Shown here one piece after another: positions 6,774 through 11,654 of a stretch of 11,654 nucleotides of DNA (position 1 is the stretch's first letter; each line of letters begins with the position of its first letter). Position numbers and translations under genes: made by a program. The stretch is taken from contig JASBSH010000196.1 of NCBI GenBank assembly GCA_030149025.1, forward strand, positions 1 to 11,654, written 5' to 3'. The notes beneath the pieces are model-generated. The model saw only the letters and a program-made list of their open reading frames with translations. It did no database searches and was not told the origin of the DNA. This DNA comes from Actinomycetales bacterium. GTDB lineage: Bacteria; Actinomycetota; Actinomycetes; Actinomycetales; BWSM-131.

Positions 6774-7556
6774 ATGAACATCGATGCCACCCCTTCCTGG
6801 CTCCAACCGTCCGCAGGCCTCTGCGCCAACGACCTGCAGCGCATCGGCGCGGCGGTCACTGCCGCCCGTGCGGGCCCGGACCCGACCAACCACCATGCCG
6901 TCCGCGAGGCTCGCCGCGTCTGCGCCGCACCTACGGCGTTGCCCCGGTCCGCCAAGCCCGACCCCTCACGCCAGCTGACCTGCGCCAGATCCTGAGCCAG
7001 GTCGATCGCAGCACCCCGCTCGGTGCCCGTGACGCCGCGATCATCCTGCTCGGCTACGCCTCGGCCCTGCGCCGCTCCGAGCTGGTCGCGCTCACCCTCG
7101 ACGACGTCGAACCCAAACCCGGCGGGCTGCTGCTCCATTTGCGCTCCTCCAAGACCGACCAGGACGCCGAACGCGCCGTCGTCGGCGTCGCCCACGGCAA
7201 CCACGCAATATCAGACCCCATCGAAGCTATCGCCGCCTGGCGCAGCCACGGCGGCGAGGCGCCCGGCCCGCTGTTCACCCGGCTCTTCTAGGCCAACGTC
7301 AGCCTGCGAGCGCTCTCCGGCAACGCCATCGCCCGGATGCTCCGGGCCCGCGCCGCCGACGCCGGCCTGCCCGCCGAACGCATCACCGCCCACTCCCTGC
7401 GCGCCGGGCACGCCACCACCGCCTTCCAGGCCGGCGTCCACCTCGACGGGATCGCCGCCCAGACCCGACACAAGGACCTCTCGGTCCTTGCTCACTCGCT
7501 ACATCCGTCCCCTCGAAGCACTGACGAGCACGACCAGCCGTGACCTCGGGCTCTGA
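6774..7556 (+). pseudogene. Broken tyrosine recombinase (integrase of relic 1)
   Basis: The remains of the core and catalytic domains of a XerC/phage-type tyrosine recombinase run over three frames. An early segment (DLQRIGAAVTAARAGPDPTN and NHHAVREA) is in one frame. A shift near 6910-6920 leads to RRTYGVAPVRQARPLTPADL and SALRRSELVALTLDDV, which holds the first catalytic Arg. A TAG at 7289-7291 interrupts that frame after GPLFTRLF. The reading resumes with HSLRAGHATTAFQAGV (the HxxR box) and TRHKDLS. A last shift near 7490 gives LLTRYIRPLEALTSTTSRDL with the catalytic Tyr. All catalytic residues are recognisable, but no continuous protein can be made. The gene starts about 150 nt inside the left att site. 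Confidence 0.85.
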
Positions 7557-7587
7557 AGACCGAGAACCCAATGATCGCCCTTGTGCG

Positions 7588-7609
7588 ATGATCGCATAGA
7601 TGCGATCAT
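7588..7609 (+). promoter_or_regulatory. Palindromic operator of the higBA pair
   Basis: ATGATCGCAT and ATGCGATCAT form a perfect 10-bp dyad with a 2-nt spacer. Further half-sites lie just upstream (ATGATCGC at 7571, TGCGATGATCGCA at 7584). The right arm runs into the ATG codons of the toxin gene, so a bound antitoxin would block transcription or its start. No Shine-Dalgarno sequence lies between operator and start, which fits a leaderless transcript. Confidence 0.7.
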
Positions 7610-7940
7610 GATGGACGTGGTGGAAGTCGAGCTTCACGACGAAGTCGTCGAGTGGCTGGCCTCCCTAGCAGACCCAGAGTGGGAGCGGGTCGTGGTGATC
7701 CTGGACCGGCTGGCCGATCTGGGGTCGCTGGCGAGGATGCCCTTGTCACGAAGCCTGGGCGATGGGCTCTTCGAGTTGCGGTTCAGCCTCGGTCCGACCG
7801 CTCGGCGCATCACCTACCGGTTCACCAGGGACGGCCGGGTCATCTTGCTGACCACGTTCCGTAAACAACGCAACAACGAACGCAACGAGATCGGCCGCGC
7901 ACGCAGGGCCGCTGCAGAGTGTGCACGGCGCTACCCGTGA
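7608..7940 (+). CDS. higB: HigB/Gp49-family (RelE-like) toxin
   Basis: The product is a 110-residue basic protein of the RelE/HigB superfamily; members cut mRNA on the ribosome. It opens MMDVVEVELHDEVVEWLASL, has PEWERVVVILDRLADLG in the helical part, and then LSRSLGDGLFELRFSLGPTARRITYRF and VILLTTFRKQRNNERNEI, the pattern of the Gp49-like branch. The start is ATG 7608 or the adjacent ATG 7611; the frame is open upstream to 7581, but that part is operator DNA. The antitoxin gene follows 11 nt later, the toxin-first order typical of higBA. The frame is intact, unlike the decayed genes around it, which suggests selection for keeping the pair. Confidence 0.85.
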   Translation: MMDVVEVELHDEVVEWLASLADPEWERVVVILDRLADLGSLARMPLSRSLGDGLFELRFSLGPTARRITYRFTRDGRVILLTTFRKQRNNERNEIGRARRAAAECARRYP

Positions 7941-7951
7941 AGGAGGAGACG

Positions 7952-8272
7952 ATGGCCAACTACTCGCGCTGGACCGAGATCAAGGGCAAGCGCCCCGCCC
8001 CGTCGACCGAGACCCGCGCCGAAATCGAGCAGGATCTCGCCCTCGGACAGCTCATCTACGACTTGCGCACCAAAGCCGGCCTCAGTCAACGGGAACTCGC
8101 CGAACGCATGGGGACCACCCAGTCCGTCATCTCCCGTCTCGAAGAGGGAGGTGGTGCCCGCAACCGGATCGACACCCTCGCCCGGGTCGCCACTGCACTC
8201 AACCGGCATCTTGTCCTCTCCTTCCCTGAAGAGCTCCCGGTCAACCTGAAGGATGCTGTCCAGGTCGCCTGA
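7952..8272 (+). CDS. higA: HigA-type antitoxin, XRE-family helix-turn-helix protein
   Basis: The product is a 106-residue DNA-binding antitoxin expected to neutralise the HigB-like toxin and repress the operon. The helix-turn-helix is clear in the middle: LGQLIYDLRTKAGLSQREL, AERMGTTQSVISRLEEG and NRIDTLARVATALNRHLVL. The N-terminal 30 residues (YSRWTEIKGKRPAPSTETRA) would contact the toxin, by analogy with related pairs. The ATG has a strong AAGGAGG (7940-7946) that overlaps the toxin stop codon. An upstream in-frame start at 7919 would lie inside the toxin gene and is not needed. The probable operator is the dyad at 7588-7609. Confidence 0.9.
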   Translation: MANYSRWTEIKGKRPAPSTETRAEIEQDLALGQLIYDLRTKAGLSQRELAERMGTTQSVISRLEEGGGARNRIDTLARVATALNRHLVLSFPEELPVNLKDAVQVA

Positions 8273-8289
8273 ATCTCGCGCAGGGCGGT

Positions 8290-8744
8290 TCAGATCTTCC
8301 TGGGGTCGGGGAAGCCCAGACTGAGGTACCCGGGAGCGCGTTGGTCCCCGGGAAGCATCGGATACAGGCCGATATGGACGTCTCGGTCAGGTGCGCTGCC
8401 AGCACTTCGGGCGTCAGCGGAAGATAGCGCTGGTCGGCCGGCCTGCTGCCCTTGCGCCAACCGCCCACGACCGCCGGCATCCAGCCCGACTTTCCCGAAC
8501 GGGCGTTCCCCCACCGAACGGCGTAGACGTCCCCGCGCGCGCCGAAGAGCGCGGCATAGAACTGCACCTACTTCTGCGGCTGCGACCTGGCGTCCACCGA
8601 CCCTGGCGACCTGTCGAACCATGCTGCTTGCGTACCGTGAGCCGGCGCCGCCTCGACATCAGTCAACCTCAACAGCCGACGCAGGCGCGCGTTCTCCCGT
8701 CGCAGGCCCTCGAGCTCGTCGTTGACATCCGGCACAACTGCCAT
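8290..8744 (-). pseudogene. Fragment of a TOTE-system archaeo-eukaryotic primase
   Basis: Read on the minus strand from ATG 8744, the N-terminus is a short coiled coil (DELEGLRRENARLRRLLRL). A TAG at 8570-8568 stops the frame. Directly after it come QFYAALFGARGDVYAVRWGN, SGKSGWMPAVVGGWRKG and RYLPLTPEVLAAHL. A shift near 8385-8395 leads to DVHIGLYPMLPGD. This matches the opening of the archaeo-eukaryotic primase (AEP) domain of TOTE conflict systems, where the next motif should be the catalytic AADFD. Here the sequence diverges and ends at a TGA (8292-8290), so the active site, helicase and nuclease parts are missing. Assignment is from remembered family motifs. The gene is dead and points opposite to its neighbours. 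Confidence 0.7.
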
Positions 8745-8798
8745 CCTGCCGAATCACGCCGAGCACCTGCTGGCGACCGTCGGGTCGGGTGCCTGGTG

Positions 8799-8820
8799 GT
8801 CAGCAGGAAGTCAGCAGAAA
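8799..8820 (+). repeat. Tandem GTCAGCAGRAA repeats, possible integrase arm sites
   Basis: Two contiguous 11-nt units, GTCAGCAGGAA and GTCAGCAGAAA, lie about 150 nt before att site 2. The same word with C for the first G, CTCAGCAGRAA, occurs at 6679 and 9061 on the right side of att sites 1 and 2. This arrangement around the cores suits arm-type binding sites of a tyrosine integrase. The rest of 8745-8968 shows no gene. Confidence 0.55.
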
Positions 8821-8968
8821 GAGCGCGCGAACTTCCCCGAGACACTCCGAGTCCATCAGGTAGCGTGGCTGTGCAGAAGTGGTCCGATCCGTGGCAGTGC
8901 CCCAGATCGAGCGGGTTCGGTCAAGATGGACCGAGTCGTGACGAAGCGTCGAAGCGGCTCGTCCATCT

Positions 8969-9071
8969 GAGGGGGTCAGGGGTTCGAGTCCCCTCAGCTC
9001 CACCGAATCTGCTGGGAAGGGGCCTGCCCGGATCGTCGATTCAGGAGCAGGCAGCGGCAACTCAGCAGGAA
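8969..9071 (+). repeat. att site 2: second copy of tRNA-Ala 3' end plus right arm
   Basis: Bases 8969-9016 are identical to 6587-6634, and the whole 103-nt unit differs at four positions. The 5' half of the tRNA is absent; CGTCCATC lies upstream, as it does at att site 3. It is therefore not a tRNA gene. It serves as the right end of relic 1 and the left end of relic 2. Confidence 0.88.
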
Positions 9072-9087
9072 GCCCAGCACGAGGTCG

Positions 9088-9420
9088 GACGGTCAGATCA
9101 GCGACATCATCGAGGTCCTGCTCGGGACCCCCATGCACCCAGGGGAGGCTCTCGCACTCCGTCCCTGCGACATCGAGGCCCTGCCTACGGGGATGATCGC
9201 GAGCAATCCTCGGCGACGCCGGCATCGAGGGCGTCACGCCGCACATGTTCCGCCGGACAGTAGCGGCGGTGGTCAAACGAGCAGGCGAGCCGGAACCTTG
9301 CCCCGTTGCTCGGGCACACCGACCCGAGGGTGACGATCGAGCACTACATCGCAACGATCATGTGAATGCGCTGACCGCCGAGCTCCTCGACGCGGCGTTC
9401 GCGCGCGAGGACGACGCGAG
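9088..9420 (+). pseudogene. Broken tyrosine recombinase (integrase of relic 2)
   Basis: The C-terminal catalytic domain is spread over three frames with internal deletions. DGQISDIIEVLLGTPMHPGE and ALALRPCDIE match the first catalytic box, but the Arg usually found after GT-x-M is His. A deletion and shift near 9195-9205 lead to LGDAGIEGVTPHMFRRTVAA and VVKRAG with the HxxR box. A further shift near 9297 gives LAPLLGHTDPRVTIEHYI with the catalytic His and Tyr, which soon stops at TGA. The family tail NALTAELLDAAFAREDDA follows in yet another frame. The sequence is nearer the typical actinobacterial phage or conjugative-element integrases than that of relic 1. Confidence 0.8.
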
Positions 9421-9440
9421 GGGAGCCGGGGGGTGCGATC

Positions 9441-9478
9441 TTGACCGTGCCTATAACCGGGAGATATCTTCCAGATAT
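9441..9478 (+). promoter_or_regulatory. Leaderless promoter with dyad operator for the MNT gene
   Basis: TTGACC (9441-9446) and TATCTT (9465-9470) are separated by 18 nt and resemble a housekeeping sigma promoter. The ATG at 9477 is where transcription should begin, so the mRNA would be leaderless. ATATCT-TCC-AGATAT (9464-9478) is a perfect dyad with a 3-nt spacer that covers the -10 box and the start codon. This suggests autorepression by the winged-helix domain of the product. Confidence 0.6.
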
Positions 9479-10070
9479 GCGTAGTGATGGTCCGGCGCTG
9501 ATGCCGGTGTTCCGGTCGCAGCATCAGGCGGAGCTGCTGATGTGGCTGCTGTTGCACCCCGAGCAGGAGTACGGCCTGACCGAGATGGCGGATCGCCTGC
9601 ACTTGCCCCTCTCCACGCTCCATCGTGAGGTGATCCGCCTTGACGAGGCCGGTCTGGTCGCCAGTCGCACTCTGGGCCGCAACCGGATGATCCGCGCCAA
9701 CGTTGACCACCCGGCCGCGAAGGCACTGACTCAGCTCCTGGAGATCACCTTCGGTCCCAGGGCCGTCATCGCTGAGGAGTTCGCGATCCAGGGCGCCGAG
9801 CAGGTGGTGATCTTCGGCTCTTGGGCTGCTCGCTACGAGGGCCATGCCGGTGCGCCACCCCACGACATCGACGTGCTTGTTGTAGGGAAGGTCAACCGCG
9901 CCGATGTCTACGACGCGGCCGACCGAGCAAGTGCCCGCCTGGGCATCGAGGTCAATCCCGTCGTACGAACGGCGAAGCAGTGGGAAGACCCTGAGGACGC
10001 ACTCGTCGCGCAGATCAAGGAGTCGGCCAACGTGACCGTGCTCGGCTTGCCTGATTCGGTGGCCTCCTGA
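9477..10070 (+). CDS. Winged-helix MNT-type nucleotidyltransferase (antitoxin of an MNT/HEPN pair)
   Basis: The 197-residue product has an N-terminal winged helix (about residues 10-80: ELLMWLLLHPEQEYGLTEMA, HLPLSTLHREVIRLDEAGLV) and a minimal nucleotidyltransferase domain. The latter shows VVIFGSWAARYEG followed by HDIDVLVVG, the GSx(n)DxD core that binds nucleotide and metal. A further segment, RLGIEVNPVVRTAKQW, lies where the family has its third beta strand. In known MNT/HEPN systems the MNT protein neutralises the HEPN RNase, in some cases by adding AMP to it. The ATG 9477 was chosen over an in-frame TTG at 9441 because the latter is the -35 box. The next gene overlaps by one base (TGATG) but is interrupted. 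This gene itself is intact. Confidence 0.8.
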   Translation: MRSDGPALMPVFRSQHQAELLMWLLLHPEQEYGLTEMADRLHLPLSTLHREVIRLDEAGLVASRTLGRNRMIRANVDHPAAKALTQLLEITFGPRAVIAEEFAIQGAEQVVIFGSWAARYEGHAGAPPHDIDVLVVGKVNRADVYDAADRASARLGIEVNPVVRTAKQWEDPEDALVAQIKESANVTVLGLPDSVAS

Positions 10071-10525
10071 TGGTCCGCTGGAAGCGCGGCGAGTTAGAGG
10101 TCTAGGCGCTGCTATCCGGCGGTGAGCTTCAGAAGCTGACCGGCGCCGCTGCCAACGGCGGCCGTCTCCTGGCGAAGGCATCGGTCACGCTGACGACGGC
10201 CCGGTCCGCTGCTGAGACCGACCCGGACTCCGCCTTCGTCCTTGCCTACGACGCAGCGCGCCAAGCGTTGACCGGGCTGCTGGCGCACCAAGGACTTCGG
10301 CCGACGACCAAGGGCGGCCACTACGCAGTCGAGCAGGCCATCCGCGCGCAGTTCGGACCGGGATTCCGACAGTTCGGTGCCCTGCGGCGGCGTCGCAACG
10401 AGCTCGAGTACCCCGAACGCCCCGGCGACGATGCCACGAAGGACGAGGCCGCCGAGGCCATCGAGCACACCGAAGCGATCCTCGCTGCGGCGCAGGGCCT
10501 GCTGGACCAGCTCGGTCCGTTTTGA
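10070..10525 (+). pseudogene. HEPN-domain toxin partner, interrupted by TAG at codon 12
   Basis: The reading frame begins at the ATG overlapping the MNT stop, gives MVRWKRGELEV and meets TAG at 10103-10105. It then runs open to 10525 for a total of 151 sense codons plus the stop. The downstream part has HEPN character: SAFVLAYDAARQALTGLLAH, GGHYAVEQAIRAQFG and FGALRRRRNELEYP. The last holds a charged RN-x-x-E-Y box in place of the usual HEPN R-x4-6-H. A GAG-to-TAG change would explain the stop. A TTG at 10268 could restart translation, giving 85 residues without the first helices, but without a clear ribosome-binding site. Either a recent loss of function or a sequencing error would explain this. 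Confidence 0.75.
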
Positions 10526-10539
10526 GGCCGCAGCGAGGG

Positions 10540-11034
10540 TTACGGCAGGTCGGCGCGGTCGAACTCCTGCTGCAGCCGCGGCCGGCGACGATGCGTCTCT
10601 CGAAGCTCGGCGATCCGGTCAACTACCTCAACCCGGTCAGCTACCTCAACGCCCGGGTCAGACCAGCACTCAGCTTGCGCATCTTTGCCAGCCTCCGTGC
10701 CGCGCTCCGGTAGTGGGGGGCACCTGCCTCGACCAGCTCGTCCTCTACGAGCTGGTCCTGGATCGGCAGCACCGCGAGGAGCTCGACCTTCTCGTACACC
10801 TTCACCAACTCGGCCCACGTGTGGTCGCTGCCCAGGGCAAGTGAGTGTGCGAGGTTCCAGACAAACTGAGGCTCCTTCAGCGTGAGCAGCGCGAATAGGA
10901 CGGCGTCAGGAGGACTCGCCGCCAAGGTGACACGACCTCGTCGCGGAGTTCGGACCAGGCCTTCCCAGCCGCCTTGTGCAACCTCGCCGCCGTCGTCGAG
11001 GACGGCCACCGCCTGACACGAACAGCCGCGCGTC
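10540..11034 (-). pseudogene. Frameshifted C-terminal remnant of a SWIM/DUF6880-like protein
   Basis: On the minus strand three frames join into one family-like tail. KAWSELRDEVVSPWRR lies at about 10985-10925. A shift is followed by PDAVLFALLTLKEPQFVWNL, AHSLALGSDHTWAELVKVYE and HYRSAARRLAKMRKL. A second shift near 10660-10690 leads to VDRIAELRETHRRRPRLQQE and FDRADLP, ending at TAA (10542-10540). The helical, TPR-like pattern and the basic ending recall the C-terminal part of proteins with SWIM fingers or DUF6880; this is recalled resemblance only. The N-terminal portion is absent, as att site 3 lies at 11040. The gene converges with the HEPN frame, with 14 nt between stops. Confidence 0.5.
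10615..10650 (+). repeat. 18-nt tandem duplication
   Basis: CCGGTCAACTACCTCAAC is followed at once by CCGGTCAGCTACCTCAAC, with one mismatch. On the minus strand it repeats six residues (VEVADR, VEVVDR) in frame within the decayed DUF6880-like fragment. It is probably a slippage product. Confidence 0.8.
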
Positions 11035-11039
11035 CATCA

Positions 11040-11074
11040 GAGGGGGTCAAGGACTACAGTCCCCTCAGCTCCAC
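11040..11074 (+). repeat. att site 3: degenerate tRNA-Ala 3' end (attR-like)
   Basis: GAGGGGGTCA and AGTCCCCTCAGCTCCAC match the tRNA 3' part; five bases in the T-loop region differ across 35 positions. CGTCCATC directly upstream also precedes att site 2. The right-arm sequence that follows sites 1 and 2 is absent here, as expected for the outer right end of the array where chromosomal DNA resumes. Confidence 0.75.
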
Positions 11075-11124
11075 GGAGGTCGCCGCTGGCTCGCCAGCTG
11101 AGCGGACGCCGAGTGAAGGACGTG

Positions 11125-11654
11125 TCAGCGGATCCCAGAAGCGGTCCTGGCCGGCAGGTGCTCGACCTCGACCTTCACCGGTTGCCAGTCGATCCCCGGG
11201 ATCGAGCGGAGCGGTGCGAAAGGGTCGGCTGCGCGTTCCCAGGCGGCCGCGAGGCTGTCCGCGATCAGTGCGGCCTCGTCGGGGTGTGCCTGGGTTGCCA
11301 GTTGGCGTAGCCGGTCGACGTCGGTGAGCTTGACCGTGACCGTCCAGCTGGCCGTGCCCCGGTTAGGGGACTCGCCGACCACCTCGCTGTCCACGGAGAC
11401 GATCCGGAAGGCGCTGGCTTCCAAAAGTGCGTCTAGGCCGTCGGTGGGCCAGATCAGCCAGGCCAGTGAGTCGAATGCGCCGTCGGCGGGCTTCTCGTAC
11501 GCGTCAGAGGGCGACGGATCCTCGGCGACCGAGTCGGCGCTCAAACCGATCGTCACCTCGTTCGCCTCGGCTCGCGCCACAGCTTCGTTCACTGCCGCCG
11601 CGTCGACGATCGTGACCTCGGCGGTGGCGGTGCAGGCCCACGTCTCACGGTTCC
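11125..11654 (-). CDS. Hypothetical protein (N-terminus outside window)
   Basis: The frame is open from the right edge of the window to TGA at 11127-11125, giving at least 176 residues. A GTG at 11592 is only an internal possibility, since in-frame sequence (NRETWACTATAEVTIVDAAA) continues upstream of it. The product is acidic and soluble, with alternating hydrophobic stretches such as RETWACTATAEVTIVD, ALLEASAFRIVSVDSEVV and TASWTVTVKLTDVDRL. It has no signal peptide, membrane helix or catalytic motif that I can see. I do not recognise the family. It ends 51 nt from att site 3, so it is probably the first host gene beyond the island, although a further element cannot be excluded. Confidence 0.75.
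   Translation of the reverse strand, partial: NRETWACTATAEVTIVDAAAVNEAVARAEANEVTIGLSADSVAEDPSPSDAYEKPADGAFDSLAWLIWPTDGLDALLEASAFRIVSVDSEVVGESPNRGTASWTVTVKLTDVDRLRQLATQAHPDEAALIADSLAAAWERAADPFAPLRSIPGIDWQPVKVEVEHLPARTASGIR

Larger units (their letters stand above)
6587..9002 (+). mobile_element. Relic integrative element 1 at tRNA-Ala
   Basis: The relic is bounded by att site 1 (tRNA 3' end) and the core of att site 2. It carries, in order, a broken tyrosine recombinase, a HigB/HigA toxin-antitoxin pair and a fragment of a TOTE-type primase. Tandem GTCAGCAGRAA repeats at 8799-8820 lie on the inner side of its right end. No replication, transfer or excisionase gene is visible, so it looks reduced to its ends and the toxin-antitoxin pair. 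Confidence 0.75.
8969..11074 (+). mobile_element. Relic integrative element 2, in tandem with relic 1
   Basis: The relic is bounded by att site 2 and the degenerate att site 3. It contains a broken tyrosine recombinase, an intact MNT-type nucleotidyltransferase gene, its interrupted HEPN partner and a frameshifted minus-strand fragment. It shares the right-arm sequence with relic 1, but its integrase remnant belongs to a different branch. Confidence 0.65.

Noticed and set aside
8917..8934. TCGGTC-AAGATG-GACCGA hairpin before att site 2
   Set aside because: A 6-bp stem is not rare at this GC content, there is no T-run, and no gene ends just before it on either strand.
8946..9003. A second tRNA-Ala gene
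   Set aside because: Only the 3' half of the tRNA is present; there is no 5' acceptor strand, D arm or anticodon loop, so it is an attachment-site copy.
8391..9263. A 290-codon plus-strand frame
   Set aside because: It runs through the primase fossil, the att copy and the integrase remnant without any recognisable domain, so it is a chance frame.

Overview
The window is very GC-rich, with GTG starts, leaderless-looking promoters and actinobacterial marker genes, so it comes from an actinomycete chromosome. A Pseudonocardiales-like host is my guess, not something the sequence proves. It divides into a conserved chromosomal block (1 to about 4010), an inserted-looking enzyme gene (4022-6472), and a tRNA-anchored graveyard of integrated elements (6548-11074), followed by the edge of another gene on the minus strand.

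Block 1 (2-4010, all plus strand) is a compact molybdenum-cofactor operon: moeA (5' end just outside the window), moaC and a mogA/moaB-type gene, followed by a RimJ-like acetyltransferase and the membrane divisome protein SepX (GlpR). moeA/moaC and mogA/rimJ overlap by 4 nt. moaC and mogA are separated by 108 nt carrying three copies of a TGATCATG-centred repeat; a related copy lies inside sepX. moeA, rimJ and a sepX-like gene are also neighbours in mycobacteria.

Block 2 holds a 757-residue 2-oxoglutarate/Fe(II) oxygenase-domain protein with a long acidic run and a C-terminal CxCxxC module. A decayed second copy of the 3' end of sepX lies after it (6326-6472), so the oxygenase sits between direct repeats of sepX. 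It was probably added between sepX and the tRNA gene that once followed.

Block 3 starts at tRNA-Ala(CGC). The 3' part of this tRNA is repeated at 8969-9002 (exact) and at 11040-11074 (degenerate), giving two tandem element relics. Each relic begins with a broken tyrosine recombinase and then carries a toxin-antitoxin-type module. Relic 1 has an apparently intact HigB/HigA pair with a palindromic operator over the toxin start, plus a minus-strand fragment of a TOTE-type archaeo-eukaryotic primase. Relic 2 has an intact winged-helix nucleotidyltransferase (MNT) gene with a leaderless promoter and dyad operator. Its HEPN partner is cut by a TAG at codon 12, and a frameshifted C-terminal fragment of a SWIM/DUF6880-like protein follows.

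The most notable points are the tandem tRNA-Ala island with its shared arm repeats, the MNT gene kept beside a disabled HEPN toxin, the primase fossil, and the oxygenase framed by sepX duplicates.
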